A stretch of DNA of 64,000 nucleotides from an uncultured Clostridium sp. (GTDB lineage: Bacteria; Bacillota; Clostridia; TANB77; CAG-508): positions 1 through 64,000 of the forward strand of contig CABQAZ010000003.1 of the NCBI GenBank assembly GCA_902462295.1, read 5' to 3'. The position numbers and the translations under genes were made by a program. Positions 16,831-26,032 of the stretch are shown here, in pieces; the stretch's first letter is position 1; the number at the start of each line of letters is the position of its first letter. The notes below the pieces were generated by a model, which saw only the letters and a list, made by a program, of their open reading frames with translations, had not been told where the DNA came from and did not search any database.

Positions 16831-17460
16831 ATGATAAAAAATATAATATTTGATATAGGAAATGTTATACTGAACTTTAACATAAATGAAGTATTAAGAA
16901 AATTTACTAATAGTATAAATGAACAAAATTTTATTTTAGAAAATATAATAAACTCTCCTGAATGGCTAGGAAATGCATTAATTGATACAGGTTATATAAG
17001 TAGAGAAAATGCGATAGAAATAGTAAAAGATAGGACAAACCATACTAATGATGAATTAATAAATAATTTTTGGTATAATTATAATAATTTTTCTAAAGTA
17101 GATGAAAGAGTATTACAGCTAATACAAAAATTAAAATATAATAATTATAAAATATATTTGTTATCAAATATAAATCCATATACATTTGAATTTGTTAATA
17201 AAAGTGGTTTATTTAATTTAGTAGATGGATATGTATTATCATACAAAGAACATAAAGTAAAGCCATATAAGGCAATATATAATGTTTTATTAGAAAGATA
17301 TAACCTGATACCAAATGAATGTATCTTTATTGATGATAATAAAAAAAATATTGATACAGGTAATTTAATGGGAATTATTTCAAAAAAAGTTGAACCAGAT
17401 AATTATGATAGTATATTAAATGTAATAAAAGAGTGTAATCTAATAGAAGGAGAATATTAA
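16831..17460 (+). CDS. HAD-superfamily hydrolase (subfamily IA-like)
   Basis: The 209-residue protein starts M-I-K-N-I-I-F-D-I-G-N-V-I-L-N-F, where the first motif contains the nucleophile Asp. L-L-S-N-I-N is motif II, K-V-K-P-Y gives the motif III Lys, and C-I-F-I-D-D-N is motif IV. It resembles YihX-type sugar-phosphate phosphatases, but the substrate is not defined. GAGGTG precedes ATG 16,831. The gene directly follows tRNA-Arg and may be co-transcribed with it. Confidence 0.85.
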   Translation: MIKNIIFDIGNVILNFNINEVLRKFTNSINEQNFILENIINSPEWLGNALIDTGYISRENAIEIVKDRTNHTNDELINNFWYNYNNFSKVDERVLQLIQKLKYNNYKIYLLSNINPYTFEFVNKSGLFNLVDGYVLSYKEHKVKPYKAIYNVLLERYNLIPNECIFIDDNKKNIDTGNLMGIISKKVEPDNYDSILNVIKECNLIEGEY

Positions 17461-17517
17461 TATTGTAGTTTTTATTATTCGCTAGAAAAAATAGAATTTA
17501 TATAGAATATTAATAAA

Positions 17518-17546
17518 TTGACTTAAAACAATCAATATGATAAACT
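17518..17546 (+). promoter_or_regulatory. Promoter of the 17,671 gene
   Basis: TTGACT (17518-17523) and TAAACT (17541-17546) are spaced 17 bases, ahead of a 125-base leader. The leader holds no recognised element. Confidence 0.5.
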
Positions 17547-17670
17547 AAATGTAGTTAAACCAAGAATTTTTTAATTGAATTAAGGCTTAGTGCTTAAAAA
17601 TATTAAAATTTAGCAAATGCTATAGTAAAAAAATTCATATGATAAAAAATATATAATAGGAGGAATAAGT

Positions 17671-19158
17671 ATGGAATTAACTGAAGAAGAGAAAAAATTA
17701 TTTAGACAGTATGATAAGGCTTTGGAAGAATTACCATCATATCATATTGAAAAGGGACTTATAGAATCACATTCTTCAAATAATGAAGAAGTTAAAATAA
17801 CATATGCATATATAAAAAGAATTTTAATGCAAGTTGCTAAAAATAGAGGAATAGTAGTATCAGAAAATGAAACTTTTGATTTTGATAATTTATTAAGAAA
17901 AATTGTAGAAGTTCCAGATGAATTACCTGATTTTAATCCTTTATATTATAAAAATTCCAATGCATTTAATAAGTATGTAGATACAAAAACCAAAGGTATG
18001 AATTCTGAAGAAATAGAAAGTTTTTTATATAATTTTACAGGAGTTAATGGAATGGGGGGAATGAATGATTCATTTAGATTTCTTATGGCAAATTATATTT
18101 CAAGATTAGATTACAAAATAGATAAGTTAAATTTTGAAACTGAAGTAGATGATATATCATCAAATGATGATGAATGGTGGGTAGTTGACGAAGATGATGA
18201 AAAAGAAGCTATTAAAATTGAGGATAAAAATGAATCAGAAGAGGAAGAATGGATAGATTTTGAAGAAGAGGAAGATTGGCCAGATTTCGAAGAATTGGAA
18301 GATGTTGAACCTGAATTTGCAGAAATAGAAATTATTACAGATGATAAAATGGATAGTAAAGTAACAGATGAAGAATTAATAGACCTTATAAGATATGTAA
18401 ATAGTTTTCCACAATTAATAGAATACAAGAATAATGGAAAAGAGATTAGTGAAAAATTAAATGAATTATTTAAAAAAACAAAGTTAAATGAATTTTATAG
18501 CAATAAATCTTTTTTGGAGGATTTTAAAAGAATAATGGAACATGATAAAAAAAGTAATATATATCATTTTCATGGTACACAAGATTTAGAAAGTGCTAAT
18601 ACTATAATTAATGAGGGTCTAGGAATGATGAGAGAAGCTTTAGAAACTACAAGTTATCAAGAATTTACTATGGATGAAGTAATACTTTATAGAAGAGGAT
18701 TAGGAGGAGAAATAGGAAATAGTGCTGTTGTAATTATAGATGAACCTATAGAAGATGATGGAAAAAAGAAGAAAATTGTAGAGCCAATGTCTAGTAGGAA
18801 AAAAATTCATTTTTGTCCATCAGGACTTCAAGGATTAAATGGAAAACCCAAATATATAGTTGATCCTAAATATATAGTGGGATATGTTGACAAAGTAAAT
18901 AAAACAATAATTTTTAATCCTAAATATTATGCTTATGATAAATTTAATCTACAAGAAGAAATAAAAGAACAAAAACAAGATGAGCAATCAACTCAAATAA
19001 AATGGATGAACAGTATGCAAATTATGGATACTAAGGCTATGCAATTTGAGTCGAGAGTTACAGAAAAAAAAGAAATGAAAGAAAAGCTTGAAAAAGCATA
19101 CAAGAGAAAAATAAAGGAAAAAGATAGAAAAAAACAAGAAGGAAATGAACAAAAGTAG
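17671..19158 (+). CDS. Unknown large acidic protein, module copy A (possible ART-like domain)
   Basis: The 495-residue protein is not recognised as a named family. Residues 1-150 are helical; about 165-220 are extremely acidic (runs of Glu/Asp with W-x-D-F-E-E repeats). The C-terminal half contains I-Y-H-F-H-G-T-Q-D-L-E-S-A-N-T-I and I-N-E-G-L-G, then Y-R-R-G-L-G-G-E. A His-x-His/Thr motif followed by an I-x3-GL turn recalls ADP-ribosyltransferase-fold proteins (KptA/DarT-like), but catalytic residues cannot be assigned. The last 40 residues are Lys/Glu coiled coil. The next gene, 18 bases later, is a member of the 150-residue partner family, an arrangement repeated at 29,912 and 47,825. Confidence 0.6.
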   Translation: MELTEEEKKLFRQYDKALEELPSYHIEKGLIESHSSNNEEVKITYAYIKRILMQVAKNRGIVVSENETFDFDNLLRKIVEVPDELPDFNPLYYKNSNAFNKYVDTKTKGMNSEEIESFLYNFTGVNGMGGMNDSFRFLMANYISRLDYKIDKLNFETEVDDISSNDDEWWVVDEDDEKEAIKIEDKNESEEEEWIDFEEEEDWPDFEELEDVEPEFAEIEIITDDKMDSKVTDEELIDLIRYVNSFPQLIEYKNNGKEISEKLNELFKKTKLNEFYSNKSFLEDFKRIMEHDKKSNIYHFHGTQDLESANTIINEGLGMMREALETTSYQEFTMDEVILYRRGLGGEIGNSAVVIIDEPIEDDGKKKKIVEPMSSRKKIHFCPSGLQGLNGKPKYIVDPKYIVGYVDKVNKTIIFNPKYYAYDKFNLQEEIKEQKQDEQSTQIKWMNSMQIMDTKAMQFESRVTEKKEMKEKLEKAYKRKIKEKDRKKQEGNEQK

Positions 19159-19176
19159 AAAGGATGAGATTAATAA

Positions 19177-19629
19177 ATGGATGAAGAATATAGAGAAGCA
19201 TTTTCAGAAGTTGATGAAATTGTAAAAATTATGCCATCTTCTTTATCAAATAAAATTCCTTTTAGACTTAAAGAATTGATTTCGAAAGAAAAATCTACAA
19301 CCTATATTCCTAATATTAGTGAACCAATAGAAAACTGTCAGTTAAAGGAAAAAACAATTATACTTCTTGCTTTAATATATAGAGATTTTCTATGTTCAGA
19401 AGAAGAAAAAGCAAAATTAATAGAGAGAGATAAGAGAGAATTAGAAGAATTTGAAAAGGAGCTTAGAGAAAAATACAATCCTAATGGTATATTTAAAAAT
19501 ATAAAAAATTCACAAATTGTTTTGGAAAATAGGAATTTAGAAAAGAGTAATATTACAGAGTATAAAGAAAAGAATTTTATTCAAAGAATATTTGAAAAAA
19601 TTAAATATTTATTTAAAATTAAATATTAG
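19177..19629 (+). CDS. Conserved 150-residue partner protein, copy A
   Basis: It belongs to a family with three members in this window (also 31,678 and 48,490). Shared features are an N-terminal E-Y-x-x-A-x-x-E-x-x-E-I, a central block with an aromatic/acidic R-D-F-L-C-S-E-E-E, then R-E-K-Y-N-P-N-G-I-F-K, and a C-terminal amphipathic helix T-E-Y-K-E-K-N-F-I-Q-R-I-F then K-I-K-Y-L-F-K. The tail is basic/hydrophobic and could dock on a membrane or partner. No function is known to me. It lies 18 bases after the large copy A gene and has an AAAGGATGAGA ribosome binding site. Confidence 0.7.
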   Translation: MDEEYREAFSEVDEIVKIMPSSLSNKIPFRLKELISKEKSTTYIPNISEPIENCQLKEKTIILLALIYRDFLCSEEEKAKLIERDKRELEEFEKELREKYNPNGIFKNIKNSQIVLENRNLEKSNITEYKEKNFIQRIFEKIKYLFKIKY

Positions 19630-19864
19630 ATTATAAGAATCTATAAAAGTAAAAAAGAAAAAAAACAAAATAAATAAATTAAAAGTCTTTTAATCTTAGA
19701 ACACTAATAAATCAGAGTCAATGAAGTAAGCTTAACAGGTTTTTCGTGTATTTTATTATTGTATGAAAAAATTAAAATGGTACAGGTATACAACAAATTA
19801 TAAAGAAATTAAAAAAATATTAAAATATTATTTTGAATGTAAAGATAGTTAGGAGGTGTTTAAA

Positions 19865-20512
19865 ATGGCACGAAGATTTGGAAGAAATTTTGAAAATCCA
19901 GAAAGAAGAATTGAAAATGTTGAAGATAGTATTAATGATACTACAACTTCAAGTGAATTACCTTATGAAGATGACTTTGATAAAAAATTAGATAAGGCAA
20001 AAGAAATGCAAAGTGATATTTCTGAAGAAAATAACTTTTGGAGTAGAATAAAAAAACAAAGTAATAATGCAGAAAGAACAACAAATACTCAAAAAAATGC
20101 ATTTTCACAAGAAATAAAAGTAGAGCAACCACAAGAAGAGACTCAATTAATCATAGCTTATAGAGAGCTAGATAGAGCAAGAAGAAGTGGAATTAGAGAA
20201 GATGTAATAAAAGCAGAAGATAGAATTTTTGATTTAGAAAGACAAGAACAAGAAAGGGAATATACTACTCAAATTGCTGAACTTAAAAAAATGCAACAAA
20301 AAGCAAGAGAGTTAGGAGATTCGGAATTACTTGCACAATTTAAAAAGAAAAGAAAAAGATTTGTAAGTGAAATGAATTATGATGAATTAAATTATAAATT
20401 AAAAAAATTACAAAATTCACAAAGATTAGAACCAAGTAATGAAAAGTTAAAGCAAATTGTTGCTTTAACACAGGAATTAGAGGCATTGGAGATTGAGGAA
20501 TTGAACAAATAA
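19865..20512 (+). CDS. Hypothetical coiled-coil protein
   Basis: The 215-residue, highly charged protein starts M-A-R-R-F-G-R-N-F. Residues 90-215 are predicted helical coiled coil (L-D-R-A-R-R-S-G-I-R-E-D-V-I-K-A-E-D-R). It has no membrane segments. ATG 19,865 follows TAGGAGGTG; a GTG at 19,856 lies within that site. Family and role are not recognised. The 235 bases upstream hold only AT-rich sequence. Confidence 0.6.
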   Translation: MARRFGRNFENPERRIENVEDSINDTTTSSELPYEDDFDKKLDKAKEMQSDISEENNFWSRIKKQSNNAERTTNTQKNAFSQEIKVEQPQEETQLIIAYRELDRARRSGIREDVIKAEDRIFDLERQEQEREYTTQIAELKKMQQKARELGDSELLAQFKKKRKRFVSEMNYDELNYKLKKLQNSQRLEPSNEKLKQIVALTQELEALEIEELNK

Positions 20513-20760
20513 GTGATAGAAATTAGAAATGAGAAGAAAGCTTTATTCAGTTAGCAGTAACAGAACATCAACTATAAATTAATAAAAATGATAAAATATT
20601 AAGTTTCAAGGAGGAGAAGTTCATTTTATGAAAATAAAGTGGCTTTTTCTTTTTTTAATATATTTTCTGTAAATTTGTTGTTAAAAAAATATTAGTATGC
20701 TAAATAAAATTGTAATATTATAATTTTGTAATTTATAGTTGCAGAAGTACGGAGGAGAAA

Positions 20761-21215
20761 ATGGAAGAAAAAAGAATATACGATGAAGATTATGACATGA
20801 ATGGTTTTTTAGAAAAATCAAAAATTCATAGAAATGGAACAAGATATGATGATAATGGGATGGAATAAATAGAGATGGTTTTAATAGAAAAGGACTAAAT
20901 AAACAAGGATTAACTATGGAACAAGTCCAAGAAAGAAAAAACCAACGAAGAAAGAATTTTTTAGGACTTAAAGATAAAGCTGAAAAACTAGGGAAAGGCG
21001 AAATGACATTTGAAGACTATGTTAAATGTTCAAAAACATCAATTGAGGATTTAGAGGAACAGATAGAGGAAAATAAAGAAATTATATCTGAAAATGAACA
21101 AAAAATAAGTGATGAATTAGTAGGTGTAGTAATTAAACAACAAGATAAAATTAAATCACAAAAAACTAAAATTGCTAATCTAAAGAAAAAGGAGAGAGGA
21201 ACTTATGGAGAATAA
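20761..21215 (+). pseudogene. Hypothetical gene with internal frameshift
   Basis: A 35-codon frame (20761-20868) starts after CGGAGGAG with M-E-E-K-R-I-Y-D-E-D-Y-D and stops in D-D-N-G-M-E. The shifted frame directly continues a D-G-I-N-R-D-G-F-N-R-K-G-L-N-K-Q-G-L pattern into the frame that reaches 21,215 (from ATG 20,916, 99 residues, coiled coil). The repeated N-x-x-G pattern is typical of one protein, so a one-base indel near 20,857-20,866 split the gene. A restart at 20,916 is possible but lacks a good ribosome binding site. Function unknown. Confidence 0.6.
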
Positions 21216-21891
21216 AAATATAAAAGTCGATTCTTTTGAAAAATATGAAAATCCGTATAATACTATTGACAGAACATCACATGGTTCTGAACGTTATTAT
21301 GCTGGACATTGTTTACTTGAATATAACAATGAATTATATTTAGCAGATACTTTAGAAGAAATAATAAATACAGATGAAGGTTCTTCATATAGTCCATCTG
21401 GAGCAAGTAAGCATTCTTGTATTGGAGAGATAACTGAAGAACTTTGTCTTCCATGGATTGATGAAGGGAATATTGATGTTGAATATTTATATATTGATAA
21501 TGTTCATAAAATTGGTGAAGATGGGCAGTTACTTCAAAATGAAAACGAAGAATTAAGAAAACAAATTAGAGATTTAGTTTCAATTTCTGTTACATCTGAA
21601 AACGATATAATAGAAAGAAGTAATTCTTTTTCTAAAAATACAATGCCTTATGGAAATATAAATGCTTCACTTGAAATATCTAATGGAAAAGTAATGTTAC
21701 ATATGGATGGTGATAGAAACTATATATTATCAGAAAAACCAAAAGAAAGAACATTAAGTGCTCCATTAATAAGTCCAGAAAAGAAAAAAGAACTTTTAGA
21801 AATATTAGCAAGTCAACAGAAGAAAATAGAAAGTCAAGAAAAAGAACTAGCTGATTTAAAAGAACAAAGGAGAAATTTAAATGAAAAATAA
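21205..21891 (+). CDS. Hypothetical protein, accessory cluster
   Basis: The 228-residue protein overlaps the previous gene by 11 bases and the next by 11. The first 100 residues look globular (S-H-G-S-E-R-Y-Y-A-G-H-C-L-L-E-Y, L-A-D-T-L-E-E-I-I-N), and the C-terminal 50 are coiled coil. No known domain was recognised. The tight overlaps suggest co-translation with the 20,916 and 21,881 frames. Confidence 0.6.
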   Translation: MENKNIKVDSFEKYENPYNTIDRTSHGSERYYAGHCLLEYNNELYLADTLEEIINTDEGSSYSPSGASKHSCIGEITEELCLPWIDEGNIDVEYLYIDNVHKIGEDGQLLQNENEELRKQIRDLVSISVTSENDIIERSNSFSKNTMPYGNINASLEISNGKVMLHMDGDRNYILSEKPKERTLSAPLISPEKKKELLEILASQQKKIESQEKELADLKEQRRNLNEK

Positions 21892-22243
21892 TGATATGAT
21901 AGAATATAAAGAAAGTTTTATTTCAAAAATAAAAAGATTTTTTACTAATATATTAAAAAAATCTCAAAAGCAGGAAGTCAGTGAATTTCAATCAAATGTT
22001 TCAGACGAAAGTACAATAGACTTTAATAAAGTAGAAAATGAGTTCTTTGATAACATAAAATTTGATCCAAGTAATGTTAATAAAGTTGTAGACAAAAAGA
22101 AATTTCTTGAATATATTGATGGGAATGTTGAAGCTTTAAAAATGATTTCTATTGATAGATTAAGAAAACTTAAAGAATATTATGATGGGGTTATTGAAGA
22201 AAATGATAAAATAATAGAAAAATTGAAAGAAAGTCAACTTTAA
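21881..22243 (+). CDS. Hypothetical protein with the amphipathic Y-K-E-x-F motif
   Basis: The 120-residue protein begins with I-E-Y-K-E-S-F-I-S-K-I-K-R-F-F, nearly the same motif that ends the three 150-residue partner proteins, but here at the N-terminus. The rest is an acidic helical domain. AAAGGAGAAATTT precedes the ATG inside the upstream gene. It may be a related adaptor that keeps only the motif (inference). Confidence 0.6.
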   Translation: MKNNDMIEYKESFISKIKRFFTNILKKSQKQEVSEFQSNVSDESTIDFNKVENEFFDNIKFDPSNVNKVVDKKKFLEYIDGNVEALKMISIDRLRKLKEYYDGVIEENDKIIEKLKESQL

Positions 22244-22456
22244 TAAACGTTTTTAATCAAATTTTTAAAAACGAGTGAATATATTGAAAATTAAATATTT
22301 AGTTAATCTAAGTTAAATGTAACGTTATTCAATATCTTGATAAAATTCCAAATAAACTACAAAAATTTATTATGGAAGAAATGACTAAGGTTTTTTAGTC
22401 ATTTTTAAACTTTTTAGAACATTTTTTATCTGTTGGCAATATATTGGCAAAATAAA

Positions 22457-22483
22457 ATATCAAGACCTTGAAAGTCTTGATAT
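22457..22483. terminator. Hairpin beside the left attachment site
   Basis: ATATCAAGAC (22457-22466) pairs with GTCTTGATAT (22474-22483), followed by T-rich sequence and then the attachment repeat. Hairpins occupy the same place beside the 32,283 copy. The rest of 22244-22578 holds the att site and another hairpin (GAAAATAGCA/TGCTATTTTC near 22,512-22,540), which may end the minus-strand gene. Confidence 0.55.
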
Positions 22484-22494
22484 TACTACATTTT

Positions 22495-22510
22495 TATGGT
22501 CGAGGTGACA
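22495..22510. repeat. Attachment site copy 1 (left end of element 1)
   Basis: TATGGTCGAGGTGACAGG matches the tRNA-Pro 3' end at 52,284 (TATGGTCGAGGCGACAGG) at 17 of 18 bases. It is one of four copies spaced 9-11 kb apart. Confidence 0.75.
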
Positions 22511-22578
22511 GGAAAATAGCATGTAACTTTTGCTATTTTCAAGCACTTCGACTATTTTTGAATGTGGTTTGAATGCAG

Positions 22579-23904
22579 TTAGATTTGTTTTTTATTTTTC
22601 TCATTCACTTTCCATAAAAAATATAAGTCATTTTCTTCAATAACTTGTTTGCTATTCAACTTTAATATGTCTTTTATTCCTGTACTAACTCCTAGTAAAG
22701 ACATCATTCCTGTTATTCCATCAAAAGAAAATTTATTATACATTCCTACAGAACATACTATAGAAGTTAAAAATATATCTACTCCAATTTGTTTTATTAA
22801 ATGTTTTTTATTTTTTTTAAGTACATTATTCATTTTATTAATTTCTGGTAATATTAAATCATGATATGCTTCATTGTATTCTTTTTCACTATTAAGATTA
22901 TTGTTATTTATAATCTGCTTTAACTTATCTCTATAAACTATAAAGGATTCATAATCATTGTCTCTAATTTTTAGTAAATTCTCAATATTAGCATTTTCAA
23001 TTAGTGGCAATATTGGCTTTATATAATTTAATGTATTATCATTTTCAAAATTCTTTTGCCCTAAATTTTTCATTATCAAAGTATCTATTGGTCTGTTGGT
23101 TAAATAGGTAGTATTATCATGATCTTTCCAGATACTATGCAATAAAAAATCATCAATTATAGGGTCAGTCAAATAATCAACAAAACCTATTTTTTCAAAA
23201 TCCTCAAATATTACATTTGTATCAGGAATGTCAATATATTTTTTAAAAACATCCGATTTTCTTTTTGCTGAGCAAACAATAGTCCCTGGTAGTATCAGGT
23301 CTGTTTTGGGTTCAATATATATGTACAGATCCTTTTTTTCATGCTTTGTATATATATTAAAATCTTTTTTCATCTTATTTTTTATATAGCCTTTTACATT
23401 CTCTGATTGTCTTATTATCGTATCTTCTTTTTTTAATAGTTCCTTCAAACAATCATTACATATACTTATTTTTAAGGTATAAAAACCTACTATTCGCCTT
23501 AAAACCAACGGCTTTATATATATTAATAACAAAATATCTTCTATTAGTTTCGTTCTTTCTATTTTTTGTTTATAATGTGTATATTGTCTATAATGATAAT
23601 CAATCGGAGATGGTACAATAACTCTGTCAGCATACATTGTAGCAAAAAAAGCTAAGTTACTTAAATTTTTTATTTTACACTCAAAACAAGAACATGGATA
23701 TGAACTCCCAGAAATACTAGCATTAGTTGAAAAATTAAAAAGTTTATCTCCTTCTACATATGAATTAGGAATACAATCATATAAAAAAGACACAAATATT
23801 TGTAAATCCTTTTCTGGCATTTTATTTATGGTATTAAAAACGTTATCTATATCATCAAATTTTAATTCACTAAAATGATTATACATATCTTCTACATCTA
23901 ACAT
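22579..23904 (-). CDS. Unknown 441-residue protein in the XRE-Fic operon
   Basis: No known family was recognised. The N-terminal half has two cysteine groups (C-S-C-F-E-C near 72-77 and C-N-D-C near 154) that could bind zinc. The C-terminal region has a hydrophobic stretch (I-F-L-T-S-I-V-C-S-V-G-M, about 385-396). It begins 5 bases after the fic stop on the minus strand, so it is the last gene of the XRE-Fic operon and may be target, effector or partner of Fic. It sits against the left end of element 1. Confidence 0.55.
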   Translation of the reverse strand: MLDVEDMYNHFSELKFDDIDNVFNTINKMPEKDLQIFVSFLYDCIPNSYVEGDKLFNFSTNASISGSSYPCSCFECKIKNLSNLAFFATMYADRVIVPSPIDYHYRQYTHYKQKIERTKLIEDILLLIYIKPLVLRRIVGFYTLKISICNDCLKELLKKEDTIIRQSENVKGYIKNKMKKDFNIYTKHEKKDLYIYIEPKTDLILPGTIVCSAKRKSDVFKKYIDIPDTNVIFEDFEKIGFVDYLTDPIIDDFLLHSIWKDHDNTTYLTNRPIDTLIMKNLGQKNFENDNTLNYIKPILPLIENANIENLLKIRDNDYESFIVYRDKLKQIINNNNLNSEKEYNEAYHDLILPEINKMNNVLKKNKKHLIKQIGVDIFLTSIVCSVGMYNKFSFDGITGMMSLLGVSTGIKDILKLNSKQVIEENDLYFLWKVNEKNKKQI

Positions 23905-23909
23905 AGCTT

Positions 23910-24590
23910 TTATCCTTTATATCCAAACTTTTCCATTCTTTCCTTTTCTTCAGTAGATAAACTTCTCAACCATTCAGCTAGACCTGTACTATCATTATTT
24001 TTTAAAAATTCAAAATACTTTACTCTATCTTCCTTGCTAATTACAACGGGTGTGATATTATTTTTTAACAATTCATAATTTAATAATAGTCTACCAGTTC
24101 TACCATTTCCATCTTCAAAGGGATGGATTTTTTCAAATTCAATATGATATTTTGCAATTTTAGTAAAAATATCTTCTTCATCATGGTTGTAATTATAAAC
24201 AAAATAAGTCATTAAATTAGGTATTTTTTCAGGAGCTGGTGGAATATGCTCACTACCTCTAATAAATACTTGAACAGTTCTATATCCTTCTGTGTCTTTA
24301 ATATCTCTATTTATAGTTTCATTTAATTTCTTAATAAATCTTTCATCAAATCCATCATCATTTTGTAAATTCTTGAAAACCAATTCTAAGGCTTTTTTAT
24401 GGTTAATAGCCTCATATATTTCTCTTGGCTCTTTTCCTTCAATTTTAAAGCTATTGTCGTTATAAAGAATAGCATAAGTTTCAGCATAAGTTAATGTACT
24501 TCCTTCAATAGCATTTGAATGATATGTACTTCTTGTAATTAAATCCTCTAAATAATCATTGTTATTTAATATAAATTCTAAAATAGTCAT
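23910..24590 (-). CDS. Fic-domain AMPylase with inhibitory motif
   Basis: The 226-residue protein has the Fic motif H-P-F-E-D-G-N-G-R-T-G-R at 156-167, with His, Asp/Glu and the two Arg intact. An N-terminal S-N-A-I-E-G (25-30) fits the inhibitory (S/T)xxxE(G/N) motif of class II Fic proteins, where Glu blocks the ATP gamma-phosphate site. Fic proteins transfer AMP to target hydroxyls. The gene starts 15 bases after the XRE stop and is followed by an unknown protein; such operons often serve as toxin-antitoxin or defence modules. Confidence 0.9.
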   Translation of the reverse strand: MTILEFILNNNDYLEDLITRSTYHSNAIEGSTLTYAETYAILYNDNSFKIEGKEPREIYEAINHKKALELVFKNLQNDDGFDERFIKKLNETINRDIKDTEGYRTVQVFIRGSEHIPPAPEKIPNLMTYFVYNYNHDEEDIFTKIAKYHIEFEKIHPFEDGNGRTGRLLLNYELLKNNITPVVISKEDRVKYFEFLKNNDSTGLAEWLRSLSTEEKERMEKFGYKG

Positions 24591-24604
24591 AATTTTACCT
24601 CTTT

Positions 24605-25339
24605 CTATAATCTATCCATTATTTCTAAATATTCTCCAGTAGTCAATACAGTTTTAGGCAATAATAATGGTATAGAATAATTTTCTCCATTTTTTATATA
24701 AGTTGAATAGATTATTTTACAATTTTTATTTTTATCAATATCCATTGCTAATCCCAATACATTATATTTTTTAGATAATTTATTTGCATATAAATTCACT
24801 CTATCTGTAGCTTTTAATGGCATATCCGCATTTTCAAAATAATCAATTTCAACTATCATTATATTATCTTTTTTATCTCTAACCTTTAATAAAATCTGTG
24901 GTTTTGGTAATTTGGCTTTTTCAAAATCATTAATCAATTTAGAAATATCTTCAAAAGAAATATATTGATTTAATTCTACTGTACCATAAGTTGTTTTGCC
25001 AACTCCACAACAAAGTTCATTTACAGCCCAACCTGCAGCTTCGTCTGTATCAATTATTTCTATTGTTGGATTTTTTTCGTATTTATTTTTTATATTTGTT
25101 AAATTAAAGGTTTCTTTATCTTTTTCTCCAATATAAACATCAGGTGTTAATCCTAATAAAAAGTCTGTTGAAACTTCAAAGATCTCTGATAATTTTTTTA
25201 ATGCTTCAATGTTAGGTTCTCTTAAATTAAGTTCATATTTTGAAACTGCAGCAGATTCTAAGCCTAATTTATTAGCAACATCTTTTTGAGTTAATCCTTT
25301 TGCTTCTCTTAAATATTTAATTCTTTCCCCAATTCTCAT
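24605..25339 (-). CDS. XRE-family regulator with C-terminal sensor-like domain
   Basis: Residues 1-65 are a canonical Cro/C1 HTH (K-G-L-T-Q-K-D-V-A-N-K-L-G and A-A-V-S-K-Y-E-L-N-L-R-E-P). The remaining 170 residues form an unrecognised domain. The gene is divergent from the excisionase-like gene at 25,633, and the shared intergenic region has four copies of a palindrome, its probable operator, suggesting it represses both directions of element 1. Confidence 0.85.
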   Translation of the reverse strand: MRIGERIKYLREAKGLTQKDVANKLGLESAAVSKYELNLREPNIEALKKLSEIFEVSTDFLLGLTPDVYIGEKDKETFNLTNIKNKYEKNPTIEIIDTDEAAGWAVNELCCGVGKTTYGTVELNQYISFEDISKLINDFEKAKLPKPQILLKVRDKKDNIMIVEIDYFENADMPLKATDRVNLYANKLSKKYNVLGLAMDIDKNKNCKIIYSTYIKNGENYSIPLLLPKTVLTTGEYLEIMDRL

Positions 25340-25378
25340 TTATTTTCTCCTTCTTCTATCGTATGCCTAAATTTTATC

Positions 25379-25606
25379 ATATCCATTTTGGAAAGTCAAT
25401 CAAGTCATGATATTTTAAAGAAAACAGGCTAACAAAGTTTTAAAAAGGTAAAAAAAATTTTTAAACTTTTGAAAAAGGGATTGACTTATTATCCATTTTG
25501 GATTATTATATAAATATCCAAAACGGATAACCAGAATTTGAAAGGAGGTTTATAGCAAAATAAAAGAGTTTATTTTTTTACTTATACGTTATCCAAAATG
25601 GATATA
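25379..25606. promoter_or_regulatory. Four-copy palindromic operator and rightward promoter
   Basis: Copies of TATCCAaaaTGGATA lie at about 25379-25394 (half-degenerate), 25489-25505, 25514-25530 and 25589-25605. The second copy falls between TTGACT (25481-25486) and TATTAT (25504-25509), a 17-base-spaced promoter facing right, so binding would block polymerase. This fits autoregulation by the XRE protein at 24,605. Confidence 0.75.
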
Positions 25607-25632
25607 TAAAATTTCAAAGGAGGACAAAAATT

Positions 25633-25878
25633 ATGAATGATAGTTTTAGTGAAGATCTTAAGAAAGAATTAGTAAAACAAGCTGTAAAGAGCTTAGAAGA
25701 CCCATTTAAAATGCTAACAGTGAAAGATGTTGCAAAAGATTTATATATGGGAGAGAACAAAACAAACGAGATATTTAATCGTGCAGACTTTCCTTCTGTA
25801 AATATAGGCAAAACAAGAAAAATACAAAAAATCGCTTATATTTTATGGAAGATGGAAAAAAGGATTGATGTTATATGA
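25633..25878 (+). CDS. Excisionase-like DNA-binding protein (element 1)
   Basis: The 81-residue protein has a MerR/Xis-type winged HTH: L-T-V-K-D-V-A-K-D-L-Y-M-G-E-N-K-T-N-E-I-F-N, then F-P-S-V-N-I-G-K. It resembles the Xis proteins of elements 2 and 3. AAAGGAGGA precedes the ATG, and its stop overlaps the next ATG (ATGA). It may help excision or activate downstream genes. Confidence 0.75.
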   Translation: MNDSFSEDLKKELVKQAVKSLEDPFKMLTVKDVAKDLYMGENKTNEIFNRADFPSVNIGKTRKIQKIAYILWKMEKRIDVI

Positions 25879-26030
25879 AAAGAAAAAGCATTTATACAAA
25901 AGCCTACTTTTGCGAGCTAACTTTTGCACAAATGCCACATAAAGACTTACGAAATCTTTATAAAAGTAGTATATCATTTTTCCTTAATTTTAACAATAGA
26001 AAAAGAGTAGAAATACTAGAAAGTGAGTAA
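25875..26030 (+). CDS. Small hypothetical protein (51 residues)
   Basis: The ATG overlaps the stop of the excisionase-like gene, and the frame ends TAA 2 bases before the replisome organiser ATG. It encodes a basic 51-residue protein starting M-K-R-K-S-I-Y-T-K-A-Y-F. The translational coupling supports it as real; function unknown. Confidence 0.55.
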   Translation: MKRKSIYTKAYFCELTFAQMPHKDLRNLYKSSISFFLNFNNRKRVEILESE

Positions 26031-26032
26031 TT

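Noticed and set aside
14124..22494. Region 14.3-22.3 kb as a fourth element of the tRNA-Pro array or one inserted at tRNA-Arg
   Set aside because: No further copy of the tRNA-Pro repeat, no integrase, and no duplicated 3' end of either tRNA-Arg was seen, although the gene content looks accessory.
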